64,000 nucleotides of DNA from Panacibacter ginsenosidivorans (GCF_007971225.1 NZ_CP042435.1:3475501-3539500); one strand, 5' to 3'. Numbered from the stretch's first letter, positions 1 to 9,663 are shown. Notes: generated from the letters alone by a model not told the origin. Numbers and translations are program-made.

Positions 1-731
1 AAACAAAAAGAGAATTTCCTGCATACGGGAGAGACGATCTTATCAAGCAGATGATTGCTATGCGTTCAAGGTTTCAAAGCTACCGCACTTATGCAAACGC
101 TACAATGGATTCTGTGCTTTTGGCAGATCAGCGTAAAGATGCCATCATCTATCATGCAAATAATTTAAAGTCATGTTATATACGCAACGATGGCAATGGT
201 AAATTCACTTTACAACCATTGCCAATGCAAGCGCAGTTATCTATGCTCTGTGGCATGGCAGTTGAAGATTTTGATGGCGATGGAAATTTGGACGTAGTGA
301 TCAATGGAAATGATTATGGCACCGATGTTTCAACTGGCCGCTATGATGCATTGAATGGCTTATTTATGAAGGGAGATGGCAAAGGCAATTTTGTACCACA
401 AACAATTTTGCAAAGCGGCATTTATATTCCTGGTAATGGCAAAGCACTTGTAAAACTCAGAAGTAAAACAGGCAGCTGTTTGCTTGCTGCATCTCAAAAC
501 CGCGGACCGTTAAAAATATTTAAACTTAAAAGAGATGTGCATTGTATAGCGCTGCAGCCAAACGATATAAGCGCTGTAATACAATACAGGAATGGCAAAA
601 CACAAAAGCAGGAATGTTATTACGGCAGTTCATTTCTCTCGCAGTCCGCAAGATTTATAAATGCAGATAATACCATGGCATCAGTAATCATAACAGATGC
701 AAATGGAAATCAACGAAAGATAGTTCTGTAA
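1..731 (+). CDS. FG-GAP/VCBS repeat protein, C-terminal part only
   Basis: The reading frame is open from base 3, before the first ATG at 51, so this is the 3' part of a gene that starts outside the window. The visible 240 or so residues include one clear calcium-binding FG-GAP motif (DFDGDGNLDVVI, codons near 267-302) and a C-terminal beta-rich segment ending in a TDANGN turn. Proteins of this family are long, exported beta-propellers, and the tail resembles large outer-surface VCBS proteins of Bacteroidota. Two lipoprotein genes, one of them also FG-GAP, follow on the same strand. The substrate or partner cannot be told from this fragment. Confidence 0.8.
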   Translation, partial: TKREFPAYGRDDLIKQMIAMRSRFQSYRTYANATMDSVLLADQRKDAIIYHANNLKSCYIRNDGNGKFTLQPLPMQAQLSMLCGMAVEDFDGDGNLDVVINGNDYGTDVSTGRYDALNGLFMKGDGKGNFVPQTILQSGIYIPGNGKALVKLRSKTGSCLLAASQNRGPLKIFKLKRDVHCIALQPNDISAVIQYRNGKTQKQECYYGSSFLSQSARFINADNTMASVIITDANGNQRKIVL

Positions 732-750
732 ATGATTTGCTATTGATTGT

Positions 751-804
751 ATGGGCCGGGCTGCAGAAAGCCTGTTTAGCTTTACTTGCGTCGCACTCTT
801 GTAC
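751..804 (-). repeat. IR60 repeat, type A
   Basis: Minus-orientation copy: a GCCGGGCT-like outer end at 755-763, then TTGCGTCGCA and CTCTTGTAC ending at 804. It lies between two plus-strand genes. Confidence 0.8.
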
Positions 805-861
805 CGGATATCATTGTGCAGCATTTAAACAAAAATAAAATAACGATCGATATTCCAGCGA

Positions 862-1326
862 ATGAAAAATATAGCGGCTTGTTTTATTATTTGTATAACA
901 ACTTTTATTTCCTGCAGCAGTAATAAAAACCCGTATGAAAATAATTTAGGTATTGAACCTTCATTAATAGCACAGATGGATACGGCTAATTATACAAAAA
1001 TATTTTGGCTGGATACACTGGTAAATATTGGCACTATCAAAACAACTGATACAGCAAAAATAAAATTCAGGTTTAAAAATATTGGTGATAAAGCTTTATT
1101 CATTATTACTGCTGCACCCTCCTGCGGATGCACGGTGGCTGATTATCCCAGGGAACCGATACAGCCCGGTAAAGAAGGAATCGTAACTTCTGCTTATAAA
1201 TGGAACGGGCAATTGGGAGCGATCAGGAAAACGATCAGTGTAAGAACAAATACAACAAATGAAGCTTACCATAAGATCGCTTTTATAGGAGAGGTCATTA
1301 AAGATTCTGTAAGCAGTAAAAAGTAA
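862..1326 (+). CDS. DUF1573 domain lipoprotein
   Basis: This is a 154-residue exported protein. The N-terminus is a short lipoprotein signal ending in FISC, so Cys18 is the likely lipidated residue. Residues 50-150 form a DUF1573 immunoglobulin-like domain (ASH/PapD-like fold) with the usual PSCGCT motif (Cys88 and Cys90) followed by P-x-P-I-x-P-G. DUF1573 proteins are very common in Bacteroidota, and their molecular role is mostly unknown. It sits between FG-GAP genes and upstream of a haloperoxidase-like gene, so a role at the cell envelope is likely. The ATG at 862 is the only start that gives a normal signal peptide. Confidence 0.85.
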   Translation: MKNIAACFIICITTFISCSSNKNPYENNLGIEPSLIAQMDTANYTKIFWLDTLVNIGTIKTTDTAKIKFRFKNIGDKALFIITAAPSCGCTVADYPREPIQPGKEGIVTSAYKWNGQLGAIRKTISVRTNTTNEAYHKIAFIGEVIKDSVSSKK

Positions 1327-1393
1327 GGAATGTTTTTGCTATATAAAATTTAATGATAGTGTGGCAGCATATATGTTCAGCAAAGTATTGGGC

Positions 1394-1448
1394 GTTCAAG
1401 TGTGCGACGCAACAGAAGCTGAATAGAGAGTAATTGCAGGGACAAAAA
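1394..1448 (+). repeat. IR60 repeat, type A
   Basis: Plus copy with a degenerate first box (GTTCAAG instead of GTACAAG), then TGTGCGACGCAACAG and GAAGCTGAATAG. It lies between the DUF1573 gene and the cytochrome/FG-GAP gene. Confidence 0.75.
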
Positions 1449-1492
1449 TGGTTTTTAAATAATTTATCAGAGCTTATAACCTTAAAATATTG

Positions 1493-3067
1493 ATGAGTGT
1501 TTTGTTGAAATATAAAAGATATGTAGTTGGAGTTGTTTGCATGAGTTTTTTTATTGCTTGTTTTGTTTCGTGTCAGCAATATCAAAAAAACAGCACACAT
1601 AAAAATGTAAGCGATGAAAGTATTGATATGGGCAAGAAGCTTGCTGCAACATATTGTCAATCCTGTCATCTCCTGCCCGATCCATCTTTGCTCGACGCAA
1701 AGAGTTGGGAAAAAGGTGTATTGCCCATGATGGGTCCAAGGCTTGGCATTTTTAATAATGGCTTTGAACAGTATCCGTCGTACAGAAGAGATAAGGATGT
1801 TGATAAAGACTTTTATCCGTCGCAACCAATATTGAATGTGGTGCAGTGGCAGGCTATTCTTGATTACTATACAGCGCTTGCGCCTGATACATTGGTTGCA
1901 AATAAAGATGATGTAAGTATTTCATCAGACCTTTCACAGTTTAAACCAATAGTGCCCGCATTTAATGATCCTGTACCCCGCATAAGTTATATTAATGTCG
2001 ATACAGTTATGGCGCCACATAATGTCATTATATGTGAGGTAAACAGAAAAGGCATTTTTCGATTCAACAACGATTTGCAGTTGCACGATTCACTTTATCC
2101 TGTAGGCAGTATTGTGGATATGAGTATGAAAAAAGCCAGTGCAGTGGCATGTAATATTGGGATAATGGTTCCTAATAACGGAAAGCATGGAACAATAAAT
2201 AATCTTGCTATAAGCAGAAATAATAAAATGTCTTATGACACAATTCCTATGTTTGACAGTCTTAGAAGGCCTGTGCAAATAATTGTATCTGATATAAATA
2301 AAGATGACAAGGAGGATTATCTTGTTTGTGAATATGGCAATCTTAAAGGTGCGCTTTCATGGAATGAAAATCTTGGTAATAATAAATTTGAAAGGCATGT
2401 AATAAGAGAAGTGCCTGGTGCAATAAAAGCATATGTACAGGATTATAATAATGATGGTCTTCCTGACATTTATGTTTTATTTGCCCAGGGCGATGAAAGT
2501 ATTTTTTTATATACTAATAAGGGCAACGGAAAGTTTGAAGAGAAACAATTGCTGCGCTTTCCACCTGTTTATGGCTCTACTTATTTTGAACTGGCAGATT
2601 TTAATAAAGATGGTTTTCCTGATATTGTTTACACCTGTGGAGATAATGCAGATTTTTCTGCCATATTAAAACCTTATCATGGAATTTATATTTACCTCAA
2701 TGATGGTAAGAATAATTTTACACAGAAATATTTCTTTCACATAAATGGTTGCTTTAAAGCTATGGCAAGGGATTTTGATAATGATGGTGACCTTGATATT
2801 GCCGCCATTTCTTTTTTTGCAGATTATCAGCATCGCCCCGAAGAAGGTTTTGTATACTTGGAAAATAATGGAAACTTTAATTTCAAAGCATACAATCTTC
2901 CGGAAACACAAAAGGGTAGATGGCTTACCATGGATGCAGGCGATCTCGACGGAGATGGAAAGACAGATATAGTACTGGGCAATTTTTCTGCACCTGCAAT
3001 GATAAAATCGTTAGTGCCATTTGAAAAAGGGCCGCCCTTCCTTTTTTTGAAAAATATTGGCAGGTAA
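1493..3067 (+). CDS. cytochrome c plus FG-GAP repeat lipoprotein
   Basis: This 524-residue protein fuses a small haem domain to a beta-propeller. Cys27 (FVSC) is the likely lipidated residue. A single c-type haem site, CQSCH, lies at residues 55-59. Five FG-GAP-type calcium loops follow near residues 267 (degenerate, DINKDDKED), 316, 368, 426 and 484, each close to DxxxDGxxD. A TTG three bases upstream is in frame, but the ATG at 1493 is the better start. The haem site suggests periplasmic electron transfer, possibly to or from the enzyme encoded downstream; that link is inferred from context only. Confidence 0.82.
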   Translation: MSVLLKYKRYVVGVVCMSFFIACFVSCQQYQKNSTHKNVSDESIDMGKKLAATYCQSCHLLPDPSLLDAKSWEKGVLPMMGPRLGIFNNGFEQYPSYRRDKDVDKDFYPSQPILNVVQWQAILDYYTALAPDTLVANKDDVSISSDLSQFKPIVPAFNDPVPRISYINVDTVMAPHNVIICEVNRKGIFRFNNDLQLHDSLYPVGSIVDMSMKKASAVACNIGIMVPNNGKHGTINNLAISRNNKMSYDTIPMFDSLRRPVQIIVSDINKDDKEDYLVCEYGNLKGALSWNENLGNNKFERHVIREVPGAIKAYVQDYNNDGLPDIYVLFAQGDESIFLYTNKGNGKFEEKQLLRFPPVYGSTYFELADFNKDGFPDIVYTCGDNADFSAILKPYHGIYIYLNDGKNNFTQKYFFHINGCFKAMARDFDNDGDLDIAAISFFADYQHRPEEGFVYLENNGNFNFKAYNLPETQKGRWLTMDAGDLDGDGKTDIVLGNFSAPAMIKSLVPFEKGPPFLFLKNIGR

Positions 3068-3131
3068 TTGCGGTAATATGTTTATGTTAGTTATTTAGTT
3101 TATTTTTCAAAATTAAATTTATAAGCGCCAC

Positions 3132-4451
3132 ATGAAATATGTTATTTATTCGATACAGGTCTTCCTATGCTGTGTATTATTATTCGGATGCACCGAAAAA
3201 AATAAACCTGTAATAAATGATACCGAAGTACTTCACCAAAATGAAGATCAGTTAACACAGATCATTATTTATGATGTTTTTTCTCCACCTGTTGCCTCAC
3301 GTATTTATGCATATACGTCACTGGCATCTTATGAAGCCATACGTTTTGCAAAACCTGGTTATGCATCCATTGCTGAAAAGCTGAATGGCTTTGGTAAAAT
3401 GCCGCAACCTGAAAATGGTAAGCAATATAATTACACACTGGCTGCATCCAAAGCATTTTGTACGGTTGCCTATAACATTAGAATATTCTCAGATACAGTA
3501 TTACATCGTTATGAAGACTCACTGGAAAACGTATTTAAAGCCGCTATTCCTGAAGATATATATAACCGCTCCATTGCATTTGGAGATACGATCGGCAAAA
3601 CAATATTGATGCGTGCCCAAAAAGACATGTATAAAGAAACACGCGGTATGGCCAAATACCTGGGAAGCGACGCAGATGGTAAATGGCAGCCAACACCACC
3701 GGATTATTTTGATGGTACAGAACCCTACTGGAAAATGATAAAATCATTTTCATTGGATACATGTTCGCAGTTTAGGCCAGCGCCACCTTTTACATTCAGC
3801 AAAGACACAAACAGCGCTTTTTATAAAATGGTAAAAGAAGTATATACCGTAAATAAAAATCTTTCTGACTCGCAAAAAACAATTGCCGATTACTGGGATG
3901 ACAATCCCTTTGTAGTGCAGCATTCGGGTCATCTGATGTTTGCTAATAAGAAAATTACACCTGGCGGACATTGGATGGGCATTACAACAATTGCATGCAG
4001 ACAATCAAATGCAGACGAAGTAAAAACGGCCCAGGCTTATTGCCTCACAGCTATTTCTTTGTTGGATGCTTTCATCTCCTGCTGGGATTCGAAATTTACG
4101 TATGAATACGTGCGTCCTATCACATTAATTAATGCCTGGATCGACAGAGATTGGAATGCATATTTGCAAACACCGCCATTCCCTGAATATACTGCGGGCC
4201 ACGCCAGTATTTCCGGCTCGGCTTCAACAGTGCTGTCTGATTTGTTCGGCCAGAATTTTGCTTTTCATGATAACAGCGATTCAGCTTATATTGGCATGAC
4301 GAGAGATTTCACCTCATTCAAACAGGCAGCGGCAGAAGCTTCTATAAGCAGGCTGTATGGTGGCATACATTATCGTCCAAGTCTTGATACTGGTCTTGTA
4401 CACGGCGCAATGGTAGGTAATAATTTGTTGAAGAAAATAGGTATGCAGTAA
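3132..4451 (+). CDS. vanadium-dependent haloperoxidase/PAP2-type lipoprotein
   Basis: This is a 439-residue lipoprotein (LFGC, Cys20) of the vanadium haloperoxidase/PAP2 acid phosphatase superfamily. All three active-site motifs can be read: K321-x6-R328-P, the GH pair with His357 (EYTAGHAS), and S406-R407-x5-H413-x5-D419. These residues bind vanadate in haloperoxidases or phosphate in phosphatases, and the sequence alone does not decide between the two. It lies 64 bases after the cytochrome/FG-GAP gene on the same strand and is probably co-transcribed. An IR60 pair follows. Haloperoxidase is the usual annotation for the Bacteroidota branch, but activity is unproven. Confidence 0.85.
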   Translation: MKYVIYSIQVFLCCVLLFGCTEKNKPVINDTEVLHQNEDQLTQIIIYDVFSPPVASRIYAYTSLASYEAIRFAKPGYASIAEKLNGFGKMPQPENGKQYNYTLAASKAFCTVAYNIRIFSDTVLHRYEDSLENVFKAAIPEDIYNRSIAFGDTIGKTILMRAQKDMYKETRGMAKYLGSDADGKWQPTPPDYFDGTEPYWKMIKSFSLDTCSQFRPAPPFTFSKDTNSAFYKMVKEVYTVNKNLSDSQKTIADYWDDNPFVVQHSGHLMFANKKITPGGHWMGITTIACRQSNADEVKTAQAYCLTAISLLDAFISCWDSKFTYEYVRPITLINAWIDRDWNAYLQTPPFPEYTAGHASISGSASTVLSDLFGQNFAFHDNSDSAYIGMTRDFTSFKQAAAEASISRLYGGIHYRPSLDTGLVHGAMVGNNLLKKIGMQ

Positions 4452-4484
4452 TAAAAGAATTTGTAAGAAAGACGAAGATAATTA

Positions 4485-4688
4485 TACCGGCCAATGTTTT
4501 TCATGGCATCGCCGGTTGTGTCACTCACTTGTACTTTCAGAACAATATTAGCAACGCAAGATGGTAGTTGTAGATCGGTTGTTAAGAACAATTACACCTG
4601 CGATTTATGATTGACGATTCAGGTTCTTCTGCACAAGAGTGCGACGCAACAGGCGATGCCACAACCAATACGGTTTGGCACACCTTAT
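4485..4688. repeat. IR60 inverted pair, type B then type A
   Basis: A minus type B copy (4485-4534, GGCATCGCC then GTTGTGTCACTCACTTGTAC) faces a plus type A copy (4631-4688, CACAAGAGTGCGACGCAAC then AGGCGATGCC). The two are separated by about 96 bases of unrelated sequence. The pair fills most of the 303-base gap 4452-4754; nothing else is recognisable there. Confidence 0.85.
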
Positions 4689-4754
4689 AGAATGAGGTAA
4701 GAAAGAACGGTTTTAAAAATGAATTGATATAATCCGTACCAGAAAACAATTACT

Positions 4755-6698
4755 ATGAAATATTCCATTCTGTTTGCAGGCTTGTTGTTTTGTTTTGCCA
4801 TAAAGGCAACGGCGCAACTATGCAATGGAAATTTAGGGGACCCTATTTTGAACATGACCTTTGGTGCAAAAGGTTTTGTAATGCCAAAGAACACCACAAC
4901 TTTTGAGCAGGCAGGTGGTTGCCCCAATAAAGGTCAATTCGTCATCAGTAGTTTTTTATTTGGCTGCGGCAGCAACAATGATCATTCCTGGATAAAAATG
5001 ATAGGAGATCATACAAGAGATCTGGATGGTAATTACATGCTTATAAATGCCGAGAGCACACCGGGCACTATTTATACAGATACTGCAAAAGATCTTTGTG
5101 ATAATACTAATTATGTTTTCACGGCTTGGGTCTCAAATGCCATGCAGAATTTTACCTGTGGTGGTAACCCTGTACTTGCCAATCTTACGTTCACGGTAAA
5201 AAAATTAGATGGCACTGTATTGTCCACTTCAAGCACAGGAGATATACCTGTTGCTGATGACAGAATATGGAAACAATATGGACTGGCATTTACAACTCCA
5301 GCCAATACGCCAGAAGTAATTGTAAGCATAACTACCAATCCTACCTATGGTTGCGGCAGTGGTTTTGTAATTGATGATATTACTTTCAGAAGCTGCGGCC
5401 CGTTGGTTACTGTCACACTTGATGGGGCTACAGATGGTGGTAATGTATGCGCAGATTATACCAACCCTTTTATTTTGCAAGGTACATATAGCGCTTACTA
5501 TAATGATCCTGCAGTGCAATGGCAAAGCAGTGTGGATACCGGCAAAACCTGGCAGGATATACCAGGTGAGACCACCACCACTTATGCCATACCCAGAAGA
5601 ATGACGGGTGTTATTAATTACAGGATGGTGGTTGCAGAACGAGCCAATATTAATTCTTTGAATTGCCGCACTGCATCCAATGATATCTATACAGAAATTC
5701 ATCCGGTGCCATTGCATAATCCACCACAAAATATACTTGGTTGCCTTGATAAAAATTTGATTCTTCCCGCAACTGACCCCAGCGCTTTGCAGATCTTATG
5801 GAAAGGCCCAAATAATTACTCGTATAGCCTGGCAGACCCTCTGGCAGTTGTGCCTTCAATAAAATATGCAGACACCGGATTGTACACACTTAAACAAAAT
5901 TTTTATTTTGGCTGCACCACATTTGATTCTTTCTTTTTGAAAATTTATCCCAGCACTACAATATCTGCCATACCGCCGCATCCGGTTTGCGAAGGAGCAA
6001 GTCAGCAGCTTTCTGTTTCTTCATCAGGTGGCGGTACGTATCAATGGTATCCTTCAACAGGGTTATCAAATGATGCAATTCCAAACCCCATAGCAAGGCC
6101 AACCGATTCAACGGAATACAAAGTAGTTGTTACCAATTCATTTGGCTGTAAAGATTCTGCTTACTTAACGATTAATGTATATAGAAATCTTGAACTCAAT
6201 GCAGGCATTGATAAAGTAATACTTGCAGGAGATACTGCAACACTTGATGCAACGATAAAAGGTACTGCAATTGATTTTACATGGTCTCCGCCCACAGCAA
6301 TAAGTGATGTGCATGCTATAAGGCCAAAAGTATTTCCCATAGAAGGTACAGAATATACCGTATCGGCAACATCAACTGTTGGTTGTGGTTCAGGCATGGA
6401 TAAAGTATTGGTAACAGTATATAAAGGAATAAAAATACCCAATGCGTTTACGCCAAATGGAGATGGTAATAATGATAAGTTTCGTGTATTGCCGCTTGAT
6501 AATTATAAATTGGTTCAGCTTATTATTTATAACCGTTGGGGAAAATTATTATTCAGAACAAATGATAAATACAATGGCTGGGATGGAACATTTAATGGTA
6601 TGGTACAACCACCCGGTACCTATGTTTATCATCTGGAATTGGTGAGTGATCAAAACAAAAGACTGGTGAAACAGGGAACAGTTTTATTGCTACGTTAA
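4755..6698 (+). CDS. T9SS type B sorting-domain protein (gliding motility-associated C-terminal domain)
   Basis: This is a 647-residue secreted protein. Residues 1-21 are a Sec signal peptide ending in ATAQ. The middle part is Cys-containing and beta-rich, with Ig/PKD-like segments (for example the WQSSVDTG region near 255 and the TYQWYPSTGLS region near 430). Residues from about 559 to the end are the gliding-motility C-terminal domain, with the characteristic PNAFTPNGDGNND and the YNRWG and WDG motifs. This domain directs export across the outer membrane by the type IX system and surface attachment. The ligand is unknown. IR60 copies lie on both sides, so it is probably a single-gene unit. 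Confidence 0.9.
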   Translation: MKYSILFAGLLFCFAIKATAQLCNGNLGDPILNMTFGAKGFVMPKNTTTFEQAGGCPNKGQFVISSFLFGCGSNNDHSWIKMIGDHTRDLDGNYMLINAESTPGTIYTDTAKDLCDNTNYVFTAWVSNAMQNFTCGGNPVLANLTFTVKKLDGTVLSTSSTGDIPVADDRIWKQYGLAFTTPANTPEVIVSITTNPTYGCGSGFVIDDITFRSCGPLVTVTLDGATDGGNVCADYTNPFILQGTYSAYYNDPAVQWQSSVDTGKTWQDIPGETTTTYAIPRRMTGVINYRMVVAERANINSLNCRTASNDIYTEIHPVPLHNPPQNILGCLDKNLILPATDPSALQILWKGPNNYSYSLADPLAVVPSIKYADTGLYTLKQNFYFGCTTFDSFFLKIYPSTTISAIPPHPVCEGASQQLSVSSSGGGTYQWYPSTGLSNDAIPNPIARPTDSTEYKVVVTNSFGCKDSAYLTINVYRNLELNAGIDKVILAGDTATLDATIKGTAIDFTWSPPTAISDVHAIRPKVFPIEGTEYTVSATSTVGCGSGMDKVLVTVYKGIKIPNAFTPNGDGNNDKFRVLPLDNYKLVQLIIYNRWGKLLFRTNDKYNGWDGTFNGMVQPPGTYVYHLELVSDQNKRLVKQGTVLLLR

Positions 6699-6720
6699 TA
6701 TGCCCGGCTGATAACAAACT

Positions 6721-6779
6721 GTACAAGGGTGCGACGCAAGAGGCGATGCCATTGGTACAACAGTTGGGTTCAAAAAAAA
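6721..6779 (+). repeat. IR60 repeat, type A
   Basis: Full plus copy: GTACAAGGGTGCGACGCAAG, AGGCGATGCC, then GTTGGGTTC and an A-run. The A-run ends four bases from the stop codon of the minus-strand Dabb gene. A GCCCGGCT remnant at 6702-6709 may be left from a second copy. Confidence 0.85.
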
Positions 6780-6782
6780 TAA

Positions 6783-7190
6783 TTATACTTCCATAGCATC
6801 ATACACGATCACCTTAGCCCATAAGTGTCCATAATTCTTTACAAAATCAAGATGAACAGGATGCGTTTGATAAGCAGCCTGCCCGGCAAGATCGTCGAAG
6901 AACATAATTTCAGATACCTGCCAGCTTGTATCAACCACATCACGCTTTTCTGTGCTGGCTAAAACACCCACATGTAATTCCCGGACTGTTTCGACCTTCG
7001 ATAAAGTTTTTATACCCTCTACCAGCTTATCAAGATCTTCAATTGAATCGGGATTCTTCAACCAGAACAATGCATGGTGTGCCAGTTGCTTGGTTTTTAC
7101 TTTATGGTTTAATGGCATTGCAGAAACTGCTGCAGCAGCACCAAGTGAAGCTGCGGTGGCAATAAATTTTCTCCTGTTTGAATTTTTCAT
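6783..7190 (-). CDS. Dabb (stress-responsive alpha/beta barrel) family protein with Tat-like signal
   Basis: This is a 135-residue protein. The N-terminus NRRKFIATAASLG resembles a twin-arginine signal, so export to the periplasm is likely. Residues 35-135 match the Dabb family, a ferredoxin-like dimeric alpha/beta barrel, starting with HHALFWLKNP and ending in the F-x(3)-YGH segment. Plant and bacterial Dabb proteins have varied roles and the function here is unknown. The gene is convergent with the preceding plus-strand gene, and an IR60 copy sits between the two stop codons. Confidence 0.82.
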   Translation of the reverse strand: MKNSNRRKFIATAASLGAAAAVSAMPLNHKVKTKQLAHHALFWLKNPDSIEDLDKLVEGIKTLSKVETVRELHVGVLASTEKRDVVDTSWQVSEIMFFDDLAGQAAYQTHPVHLDFVKNYGHLWAKVIVYDAMEV

Positions 7191-7289
7191 GAAACATTAA
7201 TTAGTACAATGAAAATACAAAACAACATTCATATTAAACAAGTACTATAAATGGGTAATTCAAATCAAATGAGTGAATATTTTTGACAT

Positions 7290-7297
7290 TAAATTTG
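7290..7297 (+). promoter_or_regulatory. candidate -7 promoter box TAAATTTG
   Basis: This matches the Bacteroidota -7 consensus TAnnTTTG and ends four bases before the ATG at 7302. The transcript would have almost no leader. No clear -33 TTG is visible at the usual distance. Confidence 0.4.
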
Positions 7298-7301
7298 TAG
7301 C

Positions 7302-8456
7302 ATGTTAGCAAGCAGCATGCCTTTACATCGCCCCGCACGTATTGGGGTTAGTAATTTCTTTTTTATTTCAGGTTTATGTTTTGCTACATGGGCATCACGC
7401 ATCCCGGATATTCAACATCATATTGGTCTGGGTAAAGCCGAACTGGGTACGGTGCTATTTGCTTCGCCTGTTGGCTCTATGCTTTGTCTTCCGCTTGCAG
7501 GCTGGCTGGTTACAAAATTTGGCAGTCGTAATTGTTTATTAGTTGGTTCTTTTATTTATGCAGGTATACTTTGCTCCATCGGTCTCGTGGATACAGTGTG
7601 GGAGCTAGTTGCCGCGTTGTTCTTTTTTGGTATGTCGGGCAACCTCATGAATATATCTGTAAACACACAGGCAGTTGGTGTAGAAGCTTTATATAAGCGC
7701 TCCATTATGGCTTCTTTCCATGGTTTATGGAGTCTTGCAGGATTTACAGGTGCCGCTATAGGTACATTAATGGTTTCACTCGGCGTTTCTACGCTTACAC
7801 ACTTTCTCATCGTTGCAGCACTTATGAGTATTGCTGTGATTATTTTTTTTCGTTACACACTTAAAGAAGATGATCATGGCCGTGAAAAAACGAAATTCAA
7901 ATTCAGCTGGAGTAATGTACAATCAATAATTACGCTTGGCATTATAGCTTTTTGTTGTATGGGTTGCGAAGGTTGCATGTTTGACTGGAGTGGTATTTAT
8001 TTCCGCGATATTGTGAAAGCGCCTGCTCATCTTATTACTGTGGGTTATACAGTGTTTATGGCCACCATGGCTACGGGCCGTTTTATAGCAGATGCCATGG
8101 TTACAAGATTTGGTACCACACGTGTGTTGCAGGCAAGCGGAACGCTTATTACATCCGGCTTGCTCATAGCCGTTGCATTTCCAAATTTTTATGCTGCCGC
8201 TTTTGGTTTTTTTCTCACGGGTTTTGGTGTTTCTTCTGTGGTACCCTTGAGTTATGGGCTTGCAGGTAAGTCTGCAAAAATATCTGCCGGTATAGCTATT
8301 TCACTTGTATCAAGTGTTGGTTTTTTAGGATTTTTATTTGGCCCTCCACTTATTGGTTATATAGCTGAGGCACTAAGCCTGCAATGGTCATTTGGTTTAA
8401 TGGCAGTAATAGGTTTTGGTACTGCATTACTGGCAACGAAAGCAAGGGTTTCCTGA
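7302..8456 (+). CDS. MFS transporter, YbjJ/fucose permease-like
   Basis: This 384-residue protein has about twelve membrane segments. The N-terminus resembles the YbjJ-type major facilitator branch (CFATWASRIPDIQ, and the loop TKFGSRN in the position of motif A). The second half repeats the pattern with MVTRFGTTRV. YbjJ-like carriers are predicted sugar or small-molecule exporters or permeases; the substrate is unknown. A second in-frame ATG lies at 7317. The gene stands alone, with an IR60 copy starting two bases after its stop. Confidence 0.85.
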   Translation: MLASSMPLHRPARIGVSNFFFISGLCFATWASRIPDIQHHIGLGKAELGTVLFASPVGSMLCLPLAGWLVTKFGSRNCLLVGSFIYAGILCSIGLVDTVWELVAALFFFGMSGNLMNISVNTQAVGVEALYKRSIMASFHGLWSLAGFTGAAIGTLMVSLGVSTLTHFLIVAALMSIAVIIFFRYTLKEDDHGREKTKFKFSWSNVQSIITLGIIAFCCMGCEGCMFDWSGIYFRDIVKAPAHLITVGYTVFMATMATGRFIADAMVTRFGTTRVLQASGTLITSGLLIAVAFPNFYAAAFGFFLTGFGVSSVVPLSYGLAGKSAKISAGIAISLVSSVGFLGFLFGPPLIGYIAEALSLQWSFGLMAVIGFGTALLATKARVS

Positions 8457-8457
8457 G

Positions 8458-8516
8458 TTTTTATGAACCCGGCTTTATATTTTTATAGCATCGCCTCTTG
8501 CGTCGCACACGTGTAC
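8458..8516 (-). repeat. IR60 repeat, type A
   Basis: Full minus copy: TTTTTATGAACCCGGCT, GCATCGCC, then TTGCGTCGCAC and GTGTAC. The T-run begins directly after the MFS stop codon. Confidence 0.85.
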
Positions 8517-8673
8517 TTCCTGTTCACAGTTTAACAATTATACCAGTTATATCAAATTCAAACAACAGCTTAATCTTTTATGCGGCTGTTTTATTATAGT
8601 TTTTGATTGCCTGGAATATTTTTCTATTAGTGAAACAAAGGATTGTGCTTACTTTCAATCGTAATTAACCTTT

Positions 8674-9663
8674 ATGGATATTCCAGCATTTGAAAAATTG
8701 CGGGATCAGCAAATTATTACTGATGCTGATCTTGAAAAAGTAAAAACGTTTGAAGCATCGCAACCAGTCTCCGTGCATTGGGATCTGCGTACACTGCTTT
8801 ACCTGGGAATCTTTCTGCTTACAACCGGCATTGGTATTATTGTTTACAAGAACATCGACACCATTGGGCACGATATCATTATAACTGCTATTACGGTAAG
8901 CTGTGCTGCCTGCTTTTTTTATTGTACCCGGAAAGCAAAAGGATATGCCAATAAAAAGGTCGAATCATCCAATGTATGGTTCGATTATATTCTGCTTCTT
9001 GGTTGTTTGTTGCTCCTTACACTAATTGGTTATGTGCAATTCCAGTACAGTGCATTTGGCAGCCGCTGGGGTTTGGCCACGTTTATGCCAATGGTAATAT
9101 TGTTTATTACCGCTTACTATTTTGATCACCTTGGCGTTTTAAGTTTGGCCATCACCAATCTTGCTGCATGGATTGGTATAACCGTAACACCAATGCAGAT
9201 ATTAGATGACAATGATTTCAGCAATGAGCGTATAATTTTGTCAGGTATTGTTTTAGGGGCAGGCCTTATCGCGTTTTCAATTGTAACAGTAAAGCGAAAT
9301 ATAAAAAGTCATTTTGCTTTTACGTATAAAAATTTTGGTGCGCATATTTTATTCATATCCTTACTGGCTGCATTGTTTGAATTTGAAGATATTTACCTTT
9401 TAGGTATTGCAGTATTTGGTGCTATTGCTTTTTTCTTTTACAGGCATGCAGTAAAAGAAAACTCATTCTATTTTTTGGTTGTTACATTTCTATACAGTTA
9501 TATAGCCGCAGGTTATTTTATTATCAGGTTATTAGATGCCACAGGTGGCGGCATGGGCGCTGTTTATCTTGGCTTATTTTATTTCATAGGTTCAGGCATT
9601 GTATTAATAAGATTGCTGATGTACTACAATAAAATCATTAAAGCAAATGACAGCATACGGTAA
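8674..9663 (+). CDS. DUF2157-like multi-spanning membrane protein
   Basis: This is a 329-residue membrane protein. A cytosolic N-terminus of about 45 residues (FEKLRDQQIITDADLEK) is followed by eight or nine hydrophobic segments. The arrangement resembles the DUF2157 family, which has no assigned function. It overlaps the next gene by 17 bases and the two products look like distant relatives, so they are very likely co-translated partners. I see no catalytic motif. Confidence 0.7.
   Translation: MDIPAFEKLRDQQIITDADLEKVKTFEASQPVSVHWDLRTLLYLGIFLLTTGIGIIVYKNIDTIGHDIIITAITVSCAACFFYCTRKAKGYANKKVESSNVWFDYILLLGCLLLLTLIGYVQFQYSAFGSRWGLATFMPMVILFITAYYFDHLGVLSLAITNLAAWIGITVTPMQILDDNDFSNERIILSGIVLGAGLIAFSIVTVKRNIKSHFAFTYKNFGAHILFISLLAALFEFEDIYLLGIAVFGAIAFFFYRHAVKENSFYFLVVTFLYSYIAAGYFIIRLLDATGGGMGAVYLGLFYFIGSGIVLIRLLMYYNKIIKANDSIR

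Noticed and set aside
1298-1825. Antisense 175-codon open frame over the cytochrome/FG-GAP gene
   Set aside because: It overlaps two convincing genes, has Cys/His-rich low-sense composition, and shows no signal or family features.
3132-4451. Halogenated natural product gene cluster
   Set aside because: No PKS, NRPS or terpene genes are near. The neighbours are lipoproteins and FG-GAP proteins.
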